Assembly: GCA_003447545.1 (NCBI GenBank)
Contig: DLYX01000557.1
Span: 1 to 7,041 of the forward strand
DNA from: Deltaproteobacteria bacterium
Lineage (GTDB): Bacteria > Desulfobacterota > Binatia > UBA12015
DNA length: 7,041 bases
Direction of reading: 5' to 3'
Part shown: positions 6,913 to 7,041 of the stretch, in pieces
How the letters are laid out: each line of letters begins with the position of its first letter
Position numbering within the stretch: the first letter of the stretch is position 1
Translations under genes and position numbers: made by a program
Notes under the pieces: generated by a model
What the model saw: only the letters and a program-made list of their open reading frames with translations
Database searches by the model: none
What the model was told of the DNA's origin: nothing

Positions 6913-7041
6913 GCGAAGCGACGGAAAAAGCAGCTGAAGCTGCAAGGGCGGGTGGCCTGTCGGCTCCCGAGGGGTACACGGGAGAGCGCCTGGCTGCCGA
7001 GGATGTGCGTTTCGCTCCGGATATGGCCCGTCATCTCGCGG
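6909..7041 (+). CDS. N-terminal part of an unidentified protein, possibly a SAM-dependent methyltransferase
   Basis: Only 44 codons are visible before the window ends. The GTG overlaps the GT-C stop (GTGA at 6909-6912) and is preceded by a strong AAGGAG, so the start is well supported. The N-terminus is a polar, alanine-rich stretch (MSEATEKAAEAARAGGLSAP) without a signal peptide or membrane segment, suggesting a cytoplasmic protein. It is followed by a YTGERLAAEDVRFAPDMARHLA segment. A TGER stretch followed by an arginine-histidine helix resembles the lead-in of some class I methyltransferases found in glycan clusters, but the SAM-binding motifs would lie beyond the window, so this is a guess. 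The position in the operon suggests a linked role in glycan assembly or modification. Confidence 0.65.
   Translation, partial: MSEATEKAAEAARAGGLSAPEGYTGERLAAEDVRFAPDMARHLA

Overview
The window is a GC-rich bacterial stretch coding only on the + strand, packed with genes for surface glycan assembly. It holds a 3' fragment of a GT-A fold (GT2) glycosyltransferase, a Wzx-type lipid-linked oligosaccharide flippase, a Dpm1/Ppm-type polyprenol-phosphate sugar synthase, a GT4 (GT-B fold) glycosyltransferase, a large membrane GT-C glycosyltransferase with an unusual C-terminal helical-repeat extension, and the first 44 codons of a further gene. The GC-rich codons, GTG starts, 4-base stop/start overlaps and flippase chemistry suggest a Gram-negative-type bacterium with a GC-rich genome. 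I cannot place it in a phylum from this sequence.

Layout: 1-485 is the GT2 fragment; its stop overlaps the flippase start (ATGA at 482-485). The flippase runs 482-1915. Next comes the only real gap, 1916-2042 (127 bases), which may hold a promoter for the second block. That block is the polyprenol-phosphate sugar synthase (2043-2759), GT4 enzyme (2774-3943), GT-C enzyme (3940-6912, GTGA overlap) and the truncated last gene (from 6909, GTGA overlap). Three of the four complete gene starts and the last partial one are tightly spaced, so co-translation is likely.

How the genes may work together (inference): cytoplasmic GT2 and GT4 enzymes build an oligosaccharide on a lipid carrier and the flippase moves it across the inner membrane. 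The Dpm1-like enzyme makes a polyprenyl-phosphate monosaccharide, probably mannose. The GT-C enzyme, which belongs to a class that uses such lipid-phosphate sugars, could then transfer that sugar on the periplasmic side to a glycan, lipid or protein. No Wzy polymerase, ligase, nucleotide-sugar gene, RNA gene, mobile element, CRISPR array or convincing terminator is visible.

The most unusual item is the GT-C protein: 990 residues, with about 13 membrane segments, a periplasmic-type domain, and a C-terminal third that looks like degenerate HEAT-type alpha-helical repeats.
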